The notes under the pieces were generated by a model that searched no databases, was not told the DNA's origin, and saw only the letters and a program-made list of their open reading frames with translations. A stretch of DNA of 64,000 nucleotides, taken from positions 1,358,501-1,422,500 of the forward strand of contig NC_060891.1 of NCBI RefSeq assembly GCF_014805685.1, in the 5' to 3' direction. Each line of letters starts with the position of its first letter. The first letter of the stretch is position 1. The translations under genes were made by a program, and so were the position numbers. Below, piece by piece: positions 24,640-37,062 of this stretch. The stretch comes from Silurus meridionalis (lineage: Eukaryota; Chordata; Actinopteri; Siluriformes; Siluridae).

Positions 24640-25130
24640 CGACTTCATTCACACTGAGCGCTAATCACATCCTGTCAAATGATCAGAGCCGAGCGGTTAA
24701 CAAATATTAGCCCATCATTCTGCAGCCCACTCAAAAACTGTTTGGATGTTGCTAATAGAGTTCCAAATCTGACACGAAGGAGGCACCAGCAGTCCTCGGC
24801 AGAGACACACAGACGGATTTCTCTTCTGCGTTCCGTTGCCGCCTGACACGGTGCTGGGTATTTCTGGATATTTTCCTTTCTGAATGGATGTAATTAGCAT
24901 GCTAATGAATGAATTGCAGTGCAGGATCCCTCAGCTTTTGCTCCGTCGAGCGGCAGAGCTGCGAGCGCTCGGTTCTAGCCGCTCTCTCTTTCTCATAGCT
25001 GATATATAAAACCTGTAATCAGATGAGACAAGGGCTCAATCAGCTGTGTTTTTCTCTAGCAGGGCCTGTTTACCCCCTCTGTGCCATATCCGAATTTCCA
25101 TTTGAGCTGAAAATGTAAATATGTTTGAGA
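24640..25130. promoter_or_regulatory. Candidate conserved non-coding block
   Basis: Repeat-free DNA with even composition and words such as gctaatcacatcctgtc, taatcagatgagacaagg and ctcaatcagctgtg. The call is by look only. Confidence 0.2.
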
Positions 25131-26009
25131 AGAAGGTGGCGGTTAACACGAGGCCAGGGGCTTGTTTGGGATGTTTAGCATATCCATCATCGGCTTTTGT
25201 GCCTCTAATTCTCCATTGTGGTCTGGTGTGTCAAGTCTTTTTATTAGGAAATTGTGCTGTTGTCTGTCCTGTTCAATCTGATGCCGCTCTCAGTTTGACC
25301 TCTGTCAAGTAAAGACAGATACAAGGGCGCCAAGACTTCCTGTAAAAGTTTTTTTTTTTCATGGTTTTACCTCTATACAGTGCATCAAACCTCCTAAATA
25401 TAGATTTTATATTTCAGGGAAACAAACAGCATAACTTAATAATGCATAAAAGCCCTGAGATATTTACAGATCTGATGTAAAAGTCTAAATGGGCCATTTA
25501 AGCGACACTTCCCAACACTTCCCAACACTTCTCCTTCTCAAACATGCATTATAGGGAGGATCTTACAGAAAGTGGGACTCAAATAAACGTGCAAATAAAA
25601 GGTGGTAAATTGAGACCTGCAGCTGACTACGTATTTTATTCATGTCCCAAACGAAAGGTTTTCATACTTATAAATCGTTTTCTATTCATGACAAACATCC
25701 AGGACCATTTTAGGATCCTGGTCTTAGAGCTGTTTATGGAAACATCTATATTAATATCCGCCATCAAAAAAATAACCTTTTCTTTTGAGTCCTGAGATCT
25801 TGAATATCTCCATGGTTGAGCTTTGTGGGCTATATTTCACTGTTACAGGTCATCTTTTCACACTAGGCATGTCCCAGCTGCGGTTTTCATAGTAAATCGA
25901 ACGTTTCTTGCAATTACAATGTGAGGCAGTTTGTTTGCAGTGACTCTTCACCAATGTAGATCTGGACAAGTGTTCACAAAAAAACTCGTATTAGTTCAGA
26001 AACAATCAT
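25131..26009. other. No gene recognised
   Basis: It contains a three-unit tandem of caacacttcc at 25509-25535. Nothing else was recognised. Confidence 0.4.
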
Positions 26010-26345
26010 TTTTATTTGTATTGCGCTTTTAACAATGGATAAAGGAAGAAATCTTGAGAGGAACCAGACACAAGAGGGAACCTTATCCTCATCTGGATGG
26101 CACCGAATGTCCATTTATTACGATGTTGAGGTGCAGTGATGGTGATCAGATGCAAACTGTAGTCCTGAGTCAGTGTAGCAGACTGGTGACATTAAGTTCA
26201 GTCAGAATACTCCGTAATTTCATAGATCTCCAGGCCGTTGATAAGAAACATCCCTAGCTGCATAGAGTCGCCTCCAAACGAAGAGAACACCATCCAGAGG
26301 CTAACCGGGACATAGCGAGCAGATACGAGGAGAGGTATGCAGATT
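26010..26345 (-). mobile_element. L2-type LINE 3' UTR fragment (diverged)
   Basis: 'tatttgtattgcgctttta', 'cttgagaggaaccagac' and 'gggaaccttatcctcatctg' match the 3' end of the L2 copies at 38503-39114 (same orientation) and 59588-60910 (opposite), with many differences. It is an older copy. Confidence 0.65.
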
Positions 26346-27979
26346 ATTAGTGCATGTAGCACTGAAGTTTGAGACTCTCAAAACTCTCTTGTGTTGATTT
26401 TGTCTGTATTAGTCACAGAAATGGGGTCTGTCTGTGTAGCTTTTTACAACTATTTACTGGTCTTAGACGGTTTGCACTCTACCTGCATGTTCTTTCTCAA
26501 ATACATGTGAATACAGCCAGTTCAGCATCTTTCAAACAAGAGGGAACCGTAATCCACCTTCAGGTTGTCTGGTGTTGTTGTGATTGACAGGGGAGAGCGA
26601 TTGCCCCCCCCCGCACGCAATCCTTAGATCGAGGCCAATTTTGGCTTTGAGATTTAAACTTGTGATCTCCAGATAAAAAGGCGAACGATTTTCTGTTGCA
26701 CCACCTGACCTTGGCATCGTTAATGAGGCTAAAGGGTGCGGAGTAGTACTGATAGATTTCAGCAGTTCCGCAGGCATTAACAAAAGAAATTAAACAAATG
26801 ATTATCCCACGCTGGGGATAATCACATTCAGGGATTCTCTCAGCCTCATCGTGTCTTACCTGCCAGATACTGTGAATGTGAACGCTCTGAAAGACACACA
26901 AACACTCAGAACCTTGGTCTCATCTTATTAAAGCTCTCATCGAGTTCTTTAAACTCCCTCAGTAATTTATAATCCGTGTTGCCTGAACATTTCTTTTCAC
27001 TTCTTCAATTCTGATGTTCATTCAGTCTAAATATTTATCACCATCTTGTCGTGATCTTCATCTCAGTGCTAAGGCAACATTCACTTCCTCCGTCTGTATG
27101 AGCGTGTGTGTGAGTGCATGTGTGTGTTTGCTCTTTCTGTTTGACTCGGAAAAAAAGATGGCATGTGCTCATCCAGTGGAACTGTGGGACACCGGTCAGA
27201 GGGCATGTGTAATGTCTCTGGGCGACACGAAGGCCTTGATGCTGCTCTCCGGGGCGCCTCAGGTCTTCTACAGTCCCTTTCAACACTTCCTCTTCCATTT
27301 GATTTCAAGGACACTTTGATTTCCAGCAGATGCTTATTCCAGAGGTATAGATTTCTTTCTTCTTCTGCTGGCTGTTTAAAGATCACGTCGTCCCTGACTT
27401 TTAATGCTGCTGGACTCAAGCCCAAAGGAATGCCGCTGCTGCTCTTTTTATTCTTTCTTTCTCTCTTTTTTTCTTGGAGAGCCATTAGAATAAAAATGTA
27501 ATATATCCACTTGCCATTAAGTCAGATTAGCAAGATCAAACACTTGACTTGCTGAGAGAGATTGGAGTATCTGAACAGAAACCAGGGCTCTCCAGCAGCT
27601 CCTTCCATTAAGAGGAAACTCTTTTCAGTAGTCGTTTCTCTCCGCTTGTGCAAATTATCAGGAAAGAGATTATCTCAATAGTGTTGTAGTTGAAGTCAGG
27701 TTGAATTTCAATGGCGTTTATTCCTCCCTTTGCATGGAAGCACCTGTAGAAATCACACATCTATTTTGTTGGTGTAAACAGAAAAACAAACGGGAGAACA
27801 AAAAAGGCACAAATCGGTGCTTTAATACGTCCTGGGATTGAAGTTAACACCAAAACCTCCCAGGGTAAGAGTAAGAGTAAGAGTTGGGACTGCTTTCTCC
27901 CAACTGGTGCAAAAAAAAAAAAAACAGTGTTCATCCTATTATCAGGAATTCTTTCACTATGTTGAAACACACAGTTTTA
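26346..27979. other. No gene recognised
   Basis: Intronic DNA. Frames at 26532-26901 and 27038-27501 lack recognised domains. A short GT run lies at about 27103-27127 and a gtaaga tandem at 27865-27881. Confidence 0.4.
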
Positions 27980-28168
27980 TAGAAGAAGATGAAGAAAAGC
28001 CTTTATTTGTCACATATTTATTACAGCACAGTGAAATTCTTTCTTTGCATATCCCAGCTTGCTCAGAAGTTGGGGTAAGAGCGCAGGCTCAGCCATGATT
28101 GGCGATATTAGGGCTTGAACCACCAACCTTCCGATCAGTAACCCACGGCCTTAACCACTGAGACTGAG
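27980..28168 (-). mobile_element. tRNA-derived SINE (deleted copy)
   Basis: 'gcctttatttgtcacatatt', 'ttacagcacagtgaaattct', 'tatcccagcttgctcagaag' and 'gggcttgaaccaccaacctt' match the SINE at 35219-35461 in the same orientation. The central 'gcgcccctggagca' block is missing. Confidence 0.7.
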
Positions 28169-30159
28169 GCACTTTCGCATCTCAAAAAATTTATTATTAT
28201 TTTTCTATGATATTATTTATGGCTTGTGAACTGTTCAGCATGAACTGATCTCATGTGTCCTCCTTATGGCCATGTCAAGGAGCCCACGGATGGAAGAACA
28301 CCCTTATCTGAAAACAACGCCGGGCCTCGTCTTTGACAGCCCCCACTCTTACATCTCTGATCTCAAAGAACCGCATTGTTCCTGACATTTACTGCAATGC
28401 TCCACATTTGAATTTCCTCCCCAGCATGTGTTGACTTTTTAAAAGGGAGGAGCAAAACGCCGGCGTGAACGCGTGCAGACAATAGCGCATATTAGCAACG
28501 CTGTCCGCCTCTGAGGCTACACAGCCCCGGAGATAGTGTTGAACATGGTGGGCGCATTGCCGTGTTTCCACAAGTCTTTTCAGACTCAGCAGTCCGGTAG
28601 TAGACCACTGGAGGACATAGACTTATTCATATGTTCCTGACTTTCCTTACAGTACTAAGAGATCTGATCTTTCAGAGTTGGAGCAATGCATGGTGGCACA
28701 TATCACCACTCAGAGCAACAGAAGCGTGTTTCCAGTGCTGTCTTGAAGCTAGCGTCTAGACAGCAAAGAGAAATCGAATTAAAAACACAAATCCCCATCA
28801 GCACAGCGCACTTCCATTGATTCTGACAGAATCGCATGTGGCGCCTCTCAGCGGGCCTCCTTAAAACATGAAGGGCCTTCATCCAGCAGTGTGTGACAAA
28901 AGAAATTGGGGCTCAGTAAAGAAGCATATTTCATGACACAAAAAAGAGAACGCTCCTTCCACACATCCAGCGAGAACACAAGACCAGCATGCTTTCCTTC
29001 CAAAGCAAAATCCTGTCATGTCTTGTGCGATAGGAATATGCAACTGGAACACCGCCGAAGCACGTGCGCACCTTAAAAGCGTGTCGAATTGCGCTCAAGG
29101 ATACGATCCGGGGCGTACGGGAGGCCTCTAGGACCGCGAGGTGTGCTCTTTATATTTGATTTCATATTTCGGCTCCCCTCAGGTGAACTAGATGGAGTGC
29201 TAATGAAAGGAGCGTGGAACCCTGGCGCTGTCCCATCAGCCCTGTGGCCCAGTTCAGGCACCCCGAGCCCCAGTCCTCAGCACCGCGCAGCACCATGCCA
29301 CCCATACCTCCTCGATAGCGGGGTCATTTCATCCCCAGCGGGGCTTCTTCATATGGAACCTCATTTCTGCTCTCCGAATTTCTCATCTGTGCCCAAGACG
29401 GAGCTTGCCTCTGGGTTTTTTAAGCTTTTACACTCGATTTTGAACATGGCACTCTGGAATGTGCTTTTGATGCTTTGATTTGCTCATTTTAAGTCTAAGG
29501 CTCTTTGTTGTTTTTTTTGTCTTGTTTTTTTGTCTCGGCTCCCATCGATGATCCGAACGACGACTCAGCTCATCAGCTAATTACTATACCATTCATGAGT
29601 TAGATTGGCCTTTTTAGATTGGTTTCTGTCTAGTAGAACTGATTCAGTGTGACTGTCTTGAATTTTGATCTGACAGATTTGATTCTGTTGTGTTAATTAA
29701 GGAACTCATGATGTAATGGGGAGTAAACTTTCAAGTCGTGATATCAGCATTAAATCCTGCCCCCTTTTGCTACAATTAGTTTTTTAGGAGAATCCATGAC
29801 ACAACAGTAGAATTTAAGTAGGATTTGATGTTATGTTTTTTCCAACAAATAGGTTAACCGCAGATTGTTCTGCTCAGCTCTCTTCTGTCAATCGGTCCAT
29901 CGCTTTCCGTTGTGTTCTGTCCTATTTTCTTTTACACACTCTACGGGATTTAAAGCCTGGTCTTAACCTTCATTTTATTTGCGACAGCCCACTGTGTTTT
30001 TTCACCCCAAATGATTTGAATACTCAAAGTTTATTATGTTGTATTCACTTTACCTTGAATTACTCCCTAAAAGTTGGTCATGTGACTATAATTAAACAAT
30101 TAATTACAACATCAGACATGCTACATATATATTAAAATAGGCAGACACCTGTACCTTTA
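28169..30159. other. No gene recognised; GC-rich open frame at 29089-29478
   Basis: The 129-codon plus frame at 29089-29478 is Pro/Ser-rich and has no recognised domain. A possible acceptor (cggctcccctcag) lies at about 29171-29183. The rest of the segment is repeat-poor and may contain conserved non-coding DNA. Confidence 0.3.
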
Positions 30160-30295
30160 CATTACATTCATCTCATTCATACAGCTGGCCAGCTGTGCGG
30201 TTAAGGGCCTTACTCAGGGGCCCAGAAGTCGCAGCTTGGTGTGGCTGGGATTTGCAGATCCAAAGTCCAAGTGGTTTAACCTCTAAGCGTGACAC
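30160..30295 (-). mobile_element. tRNA-derived SINE fragment
   Basis: On the minus strand 'gggcccctgagtaaggccct' and a tail of 'gaatgagatgaatgtaatgt' resemble the SINE at 55425-55605. Confidence 0.5.
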
Positions 30296-30339
30296 GAATA
30301 AGCATTTTTGATATAGATTGCATACAAATTAAAAAAACG

Positions 30340-30400
30340 TATTGGATGGAGTCTCCAGTGCCAGAGCCTTTAGATTACTCGTTTACATGACAAGCTGAAA
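30340..30400 (+). repeat. Dispersed repeat core (copy c)
   Basis: ggatggagtctccagtgccagag at about 30344-30366 matches the shared core with one or two changes. Confidence 0.5.
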
Positions 30401-32416
30401 TATTAAATAAGTATTAAAATAAAAAATGTAAGTATAAGTAAAAGAGGCTGGAGAATGGAACGACTGTTTATAGCTGCTATAATGCACGTTATAGCAGGAA
30501 CGACATTCAACAAATGTAAATGAATGAATAAAATTATGAGGATGTTTAATGAATAAAATGTCTAATTGTTGCTTTAATGTAAAGGAAATAAATCACTTTG
30601 GGATGTGCTGTTATTTTAGGAGTTATTGTTACGTTATCAATTGTCAATTATTCTCCTACAACACGCTGTAATTCATACCTTTGTATTGTGGTTACTGTGA
30701 CAGGCCTAATTCAATCCTAAATCCGCACGTTTATTGAGAATTATGCAAATAAATACAAAAAAAAACATGCGCGTCCTCGGTTTTCAGGAATGCACCCTGC
30801 TTTCCCAGATATTGTGCCGCTTGGCATGAAGCAGCAGGTGGTGTCCCTCCAGGGACAGAAAATAAGATTGATTACTCCGGCGGTCTAGATTTCGCCTTCT
30901 TTGTGTCCTGCGTGCTCTGTGTTCCGAGCCAGACAAAGAACAATACTGGCATGGTACCATTCAGTACCACCGGTTTGTATCAGCGCTCATTGCACGTTCT
31001 GTGCGGTTTGTATAGGTGAATGCCGTCGCTTGTCAGCGCCGAGACGCACATGCCATTAAAGAGGCTTTATTGTGGAGGCTTGAGAAGAAGTGGCGCGAGA
31101 AGCGAAAAAAGGAAGAGTGTTTGAATAGAACCGAAGTGTCAATAGGCAGAGAAGGAGGAACGAGTCGGCCTGAAAAGACTGGAGAAAAGACCGTCTCACT
31201 CACTCTCTCTCATTACACTGATTAAACACTGAGCAAATTTGATGATGAGTCTGGCGTTTTTGTAAAGAGCTCCTACTTTTTCTTTCTCTCGCCTTTTAAA
31301 GTGGGATAAATAGTGAAGTAGCGTAAACACAGAATCTCCCGGAGCGGATGACGCTTGAGTTTCCGTGTCTCTGCAATATAACCAGAAGTTATTATAAAAA
31401 CGGATGAAAATAATGTGGCTTTTTTTCAGGATGGAACCTTTGTTTAAAAAAAAATCTTCTGCAACCGTCGTTGTTGCTAAGAGTTTGGGGACCACATCAT
31501 TTATATGAACTCCACAACCACACAATCTGATTGTGTGGTAGGGTTGCCAGTTTTCTAATCCCTTTCCCACCTGCATAACCCTGGCCTAGACGCCGCTTCA
31601 TCCTCCATTTGGCCCACAAGGTTCTCGAAAGACGTCTCCCAGACGTCTCTTTTAATTCCCTTTAAAAACCTGCCTCCTCAGTAACTCGGGATGCGTGCAG
31701 ATGTGAAAAGTCGCTGCGATCCCTTATTAAATAAGCGGGAGAGTCGTAGAGTCACGAGATGTGTGAAGCGCAGTCATCAATCTTTTCTCCCCGTAAGCAC
31801 ATTCTAATTTATAAGTGCAAGCTACGTGTTTGTGGCTTTGTGCTGAGAACGTGTCGGTACGGCACCACGCCGCTTTGCGCCTCCAGCATTCCTGCGCATT
31901 ATGTCTTTACCTCACGTGGAGAGATTAGAGTGTCCTTGTCTGACTGCACCTTGACTTTGTGTCGGTGCGTCTGATGTCCGTTTGTTCGGTTCGACACGTG
32001 GGACACACTCTGGTCCAGGTTTGGCAGGCTGTGTGTTTGCCTGTTCAGCTCGTTCCTTCCCCAGAGACGTTCAGTTCTTTTTTTTTTTCTGTCCTCTGCT
32101 GCAGGATGTATAAGAATGAGAAATTCTGCAAAACTGGAACATATTTAGGGAGAAAAAATGCTTATTGTTATTACTAGGATTCAAGTTCTATTACAGGTAG
32201 CATTTATATATTAATCTGGTTCTGTAATGATTTAATGCCACACACAGAATGAACATTAGCAGCAGGAGTCAATCACAAAGACATACATGAAAAATAAGTA
32301 CAATTTTGCCTTCGTAATTGTTTCTCACTCCATGTAATCACTTTATAGTCAAGTCTGAGTCTTTTATGGGTTTTTTAAAACTCATTCATTCATTCAAAAA
32401 TATTTTTGTTGCATAA
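30401..32416. other. No gene recognised
   Basis: About 2 kb of intronic DNA. Frames at 31016-31225 and 31196-31576 have no recognised homology. Confidence 0.4.
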
Positions 32417-32960
32417 AAAACAAGAAGTGAACAGTGAACGAGTGGAAGAATGTTCTGTGGAGTCCAAATGGGACATTTTTGTCTCCATCAGAAGAACCTG
32501 TTTTAGATGGAGAACAGGACAGAAGATGTGATCAGGCTGCTTCACCCCCACAGTCACATGGAGGTGGAAGATTAATGGTTTGTTTTGGAGCAGGGAAGGT
32601 TGGAGATTTATTCCGGAAAATAAACGGAATCCCGAACCAACATGTCTCCCATTCCATACTTCATCACCATGTAATTCCGTCCGGACTGCGGCTCATTAGA
32701 CCCGACTTCACCGTACAACAAGACGAGGAGCCGAAATGACGAATACGTCCGAGTTCTGTAAGTGTTATTTAGAGAGCAAACAGTCGTCTGGAGTGTTTAT
32801 TATGGAACCACCTGCCCAGTCACCGCACCTGAATCCTACTGAACTGCTCTGGGATGAACTGAATCTGCTGAGAGGGAGTGTGTAAAGCTGTTTTTCATGC
32901 TAAGGAAAGATTTTTTATTACAATGAACTGAAACATCTGGACATTTATAGATTTGTTTGG
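32417..32960 (+). mobile_element. Tc1-like transposon remnant
   Basis: It carries the C-terminal half of a Tc1 transposase in broken frames and shares its 3' stretch ('catctggacatttatagatt') with the inverted copy at 63270-63960. Clear terminal inverted repeats were not found, so the borders are approximate. Confidence 0.65.
32434..32870 (+). pseudogene. Tc1-like transposase, broken C-terminal part
   Basis: Frame 32434-32739 starts WKNVLWSPNGTF, the usual W-x-x-V-x-W-S-D-E block with the catalytic acidic residues changed. It then reads GGGRLMVCFGAGKVG, matching the GG-x-x-M-V-W-G block. At about 32808-32870, in another frame, PPAQSPHLNPTELLWDELNL matches the PAQSPDLNPIE block near the third catalytic residue, with Asp replaced by His. 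Frameshifts and lost catalytic residues show that it is dead. Confidence 0.75.
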
Positions 32961-34725
32961 TCAAAGTAAATCTTTATACCGTTACATTACATGCGTAGAA
33001 ACAAGGGGAACGTCTACGTGTCTCTCAAACGCCATAAAAGACTCTTTACTTTTCCCAACCACTGTAAATACACATGCAAAACTACATTGTAAGATTGTTA
33101 TTACCAAGCAGTACTACAGATTTGTGTGTATAAAACATCTAAAAGAAATCTACACATGCATTATCTAATTCTCTAGTGATTCAGAGAAGAAGATAGACAT
33201 AAATGAGATCATTTATTATCATGCTCTTACTGAGACTTGAGTTCCTTTAGCCAGAAAAGTCAGCAAACCTGCGATTTTAAATATTATACCATACATTAAT
33301 AGTGAGTGTAAGAGAATATATACAGAATATACACACCCAACACCCTCCAGGATATGTGATATTGTATTTCTGTGAGCTCAAATCACACCTTCTGTCTCAT
33401 GGCTCTGTATAAAAAGAACAGAGCATAGCACAGATGTTTGATAGTGTGTGTGTGTGTGTGTGTGTGTGTGTTTAATCAGGATAATGTATATATGCTCTGG
33501 GGTTAGATGTTTAGAGCTCAGAGTTGTAACGTGAGTCGTTTGTAAGCTCAGCAGGTACCATGGGCAGGTGAAAGCCAGCCAAGCATTACAGCAGCATCAA
33601 TATCACATCTGGAGGCTACAGGCAGCGAAGACATTTCTGCTGCACGTTTCACAACTCCCATCGATGCTTTCGAGGTTGCCATGACAGCGCGGCGCTCGGC
33701 TTTTTAACGGAGGAGGTTTAGTTAATCTAAAAAAGAGGCTGTAGCTGTTACATCTCTCCTGTGGCGAGGCCGGCGCTCCATCGATCAGCGCTGAGAGCTC
33801 GGCGACTGCATCTCACACCCCTTTTTTTTTCTCCTGGCAGAGAGTGAGAGAGAGAGGGTGGGAAGGTGTGTGTGTGGGGGGGGGGGAGAACGAGAAGCAG
33901 AAGCGCTATGAGGGTCGTGAAGCATTCCCAATTAAGACACAATCAGAGCACGGCTGAGTGGCGCGATTGCTCTCCCACAGGCTCCCAGTCTGCCGGAGTG
34001 GAATGCTTTCATCTGCGTTAGCGAGCGTCTCAGATTGCCCGTGTGGTCCCCATGCCATAGCGCCATATGCAAACCCAACAAACCTCCCACCATTTTAATT
34101 TTCCTTGATGAGCCGGAGAAACGCGTCCAATCACTAAGCACCTCCGATTCATTCAGATACGGAAGAAGGCGAACGGCGCCCCTCGGCGAGATCGAAATAG
34201 CAGAAGGACAACGAGGGTCACGTGATGAGACGTGCAATCTGTAACAGACGATTCAATCTTGTCCGAATATGCGGCTTCATGCACGGAGGAATGCGATGCG
34301 AATATAACAATTTAACACCCGAGGCGTGATTTACCACGGCTTGAAAATCGCTCCAGGAACCGAGATTGCGTGTGTAAATTAAAACCAAGAGACGGAACAA
34401 TAAAACGCGTCCTCTTACATTTCTTTAATAACCTGAGCGTTATTCGATGTGGAGACTGTAAACTGCATTCAGTGTTCACGACGCACAGATTCTACTGCGG
34501 AACCGAGCAGGATAATGTAAGGGCTTTATAGAGCATTACTACCCAAGCTTATTTAAAATTCAATACCAAATCTAACAGACCGTTTTCTCCATAAACACGA
34601 GACGTTCAATGAAGAAAATATTCAGGAATCGACATATTTTAAAGATGGAAATTTTGCTTAAGTAAAATATGTAGCTTTGCTATACTCCAATATGCTAAAA
34701 TGTCCAAATTACAACAATAATAAAA
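32961..34725. other. No gene recognised; possible regulatory block at 33930-34230
   Basis: It contains a (GT)n tract at 33444-33471 and a GA/GT/G-rich patch at 33841-33888. A repeat-free block with CpGs at about 33930-34230 looks like candidate regulatory DNA. No exon was recognised. Confidence 0.3.
33444..33471. repeat. (GT)n microsatellite
   Basis: About 14 units. Confidence 0.95.
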
Positions 34726-35668
34726 CCAGTGTTGGACAGTAACAAAGTAACTGTAATTGGTTTCTGTACTTAAGTAGAATTTCATGTTCCTGTACTTTAC
34801 TAAAGTGTTTCCATTCGGGGAGACTTTTACTGTAACTACATTTCAAGTCAAATATTTGACTTTTTTCTCAGCTACATTTAGTGAAATCACTCGTTCCTTT
34901 TTATTTACGAGGATAAAAACGTAACTGGTGAAACACGCAGCGAGTCACCAATCAGGATCGAGCGCACGCTCTGTTTTACACGTGTTCTGATCGGCGATTG
35001 GTGCATCTACTGATCACCAACATACAGTTCAGCATCAGTTCAACATCAAGCAGAACATTTAGAGAGGAATAAATGATAAAGAAACTCCAGACTCGAACTC
35101 ACCACAACACACGTGGGATTTTTGTTTTTTTCAGTTTTAATCGATATCAATCAGTAACTCATTAATATCATTCGTTTAATAGATCAGTGTGATGAGAGTG
35201 AAAGAGTCTTTTCACAAAGAATAGAAGAATAGAATAGCCTTTATTTGTCACATATACATTACAGCACAGTGAAATTTGTTCTCCGCATATCCCAGCTTGC
35301 TTAGAAGCTGGGGTCAGAGCGCAGGGTCAGCCATGATACGGCGCCCCTGGAGCATAGAGGGTTAAGGGCCTTGCTCAAGGGCCCAAGAGTGGAAGCTTGC
35401 TTGAACCCCGACCTTCCGATCGGTAACCCAGCGCCTTAACTGCTGGAGCTACCACTCCCCCGAGTTGATTAGGTAAAGAGTCTTGTGATAAAAATGATAA
35501 TAGGAACATTAGAGACATAATAAATCATAGTAATTTGGATTCTCAAGTACATTTGAAAGCAAAAACGTTTGTACTTGTACTCATGTGAAAGTTAAATTTT
35601 GCAGTTTTTGGAGTAATATTCTAGCGAGTGTATCTCTACTTTAACTTAACTACATGGTTTGAGTACTT
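34726..35668 (+). mobile_element. hAT-like dispersed repeat, copy B, split by a SINE
   Basis: It begins aaaccagtgttggacagtaa and shares the long core with copy A (3643-4280) and inverted copy C (42094-42831). Relative to copy A it is interrupted after 'cttttcacaaa' (about 35219) by a SINE and resumes at 'gttgattaggtaaag' (about 35464). No transposase is present. Confidence 0.7.
35219..35461 (-). mobile_element. tRNA-derived SINE, nearly full length
   Basis: On the minus strand it starts near 35461 with gtggtagctccagcagttaa (A-box-like), followed by ggtcggggttcaagc (B-box-like). These two RNA polymerase III promoter blocks have tRNA-like spacing. A body including 'gggcccttgagcaaggccct' follows, then a tail ending 'gtgacaaataaaggctattc' and a ttctattctt repeat. 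It sits inside hAT-like copy B, so it is the younger of the two. Confidence 0.8.
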
Positions 35669-36725
35669 ATCATAAATATCATTAATATAAGTTCATAAAT
35701 GCATTCATATCTGTACCTCAAAGCATTAAAATTCTCAAATCTGATTGGTCAGAAGTGTGTTTTATTTTTGTATAACAGCAGCCTGTAGATCAGATCTTTC
35801 ACGACATCTTATCAACGTATTCAGGAGTAGGGAGGGGGCGGGGCTGAGTGACCCTAGTTACTTACCCATTATCTTTTTTACTACAGGAAATTCCACCTGT
35901 AATTTTAAATACACTAGTCGACGTTTGCAGAGGTACGTGTTCACGCACCACAATAAAAGCTTGCACGTAAATTTTGGTAAAAAAAATAGAAATTGCATTT
36001 ATCAGGAAGCTTTATTTTGTATCTAAAGATGCCAATAGCCTTAGGCTTTTCTGTGAACATATTTTGCATTCCGTGAGAATATTTTTATTTGTATTTTTTT
36101 TTTAAAAGCACTGGATAGAAAACATTAAATCTCAAAAACTGGCTTAGATGACAAAGTTAAGCGAAAGTTATAATACTTATTTGAAAATATTTGACTTTTT
36201 TTTTATATTCGAGATTCACAGTGAAGAGTTAATTAGCATTCAGAAAGCCTGAGAAAAGTTTTCTGTCCGAATTCACAGTTATTCCAGAAAATATTGAGCA
36301 AACCCCAAACACTTTAATTGAAACCCTACCTAGATTTCACACATTCACACACATTGTTTACACAATTACACCATCGTTACTACACCATCTCAGCGTTGTG
36401 ACTTCGCATTAAAGAGGGTTACATTAAGTGAGAAACTCAGTAGTTCAATGCGAACGTGTACAGATATGCAAAACGTGTTAAACTCCTCTAAATATTTCAA
36501 AATATTGGATAGAGCTACACATTCCTATTCATTTTTCACGAACGTCCTCCAGTTCATCGTTAAAAACTAACATCGCAAAGCTAAAGACCCAAACATATCC
36601 CTATGTCCCAATATTTCAAGACTGAAACTATTTCTAAACAAACGAAACATAAAGAAAACCCTGTACAGTACGTTTACCTTTTTTAAAGTAATTTGAAATA
36701 GTTTTTTTATATTTTTATTTATATA
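35669..36725. other. No gene; possible dispersed-repeat piece at 35735
   Basis: 'ctgattggtcagaag' followed by 'tataacagcagcctg' at 35740-35791 resembles the opening of the dispersed family seen at 10.6 and 58.2 kb. The rest is AT-rich intronic DNA. Confidence 0.35.
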
Positions 36726-36894
36726 CAGTGCGGTCAAAAAGTCGCTCGGCAGTGGCGCGGTGGAGCACGTTTTTAAAGCTGGCGATAAAAACACGGATTT
36801 TGTGTGCGGATAATAATTATAAGTATTATTTAACAGATATTTTTCCATAACCTGCTCTACATGGCCACTGCGGACGGACTTTTTGAACGCAATG
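36726..36894. mobile_element. Short foldback MITE with ~25-bp inverted ends
   Basis: Left end cagtgcggtcaaaaagtcg and right end, read inverted, cattgcgttcaaaaagtcc match closely. Similarity continues inward (cagtggc...gtggagcac versus cagtggc...gtagagcag). TA precedes the left end. The 169-bp element has no coding capacity. The ends resemble Tc1/mariner ends. Confidence 0.6.
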
Positions 36895-36983
36895 TTTTTG
36901 GATTCGTATTCTGATGTAATACGCCAATTAAATGCAGCAAATCAACTATATTCTTTTATGCAATTTCAGCAATTAATAAATAA

Positions 36984-36987
<4 letters not shown>

Positions 36988-37060
<73 letters not shown>
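36988..37060. repeat. (AT)n microsatellite
   Basis: About 36 units, preceded by a short AAAT run. Confidence 0.97.

Positions 37061-37062
<2 letters not shown>

Noticed and set aside
29089..29478. 129-codon frame as a gene
   Set aside because: Low-complexity Pro/Ser composition, no recognised domain, and only a possible acceptor without a matching donor. Kept only as a remark.
35380..35461. tRNA gene
   Set aside because: A- and B-box-like blocks are present, but the sequence continues into a SINE body and tail and does not fold as a tRNA cloverleaf.
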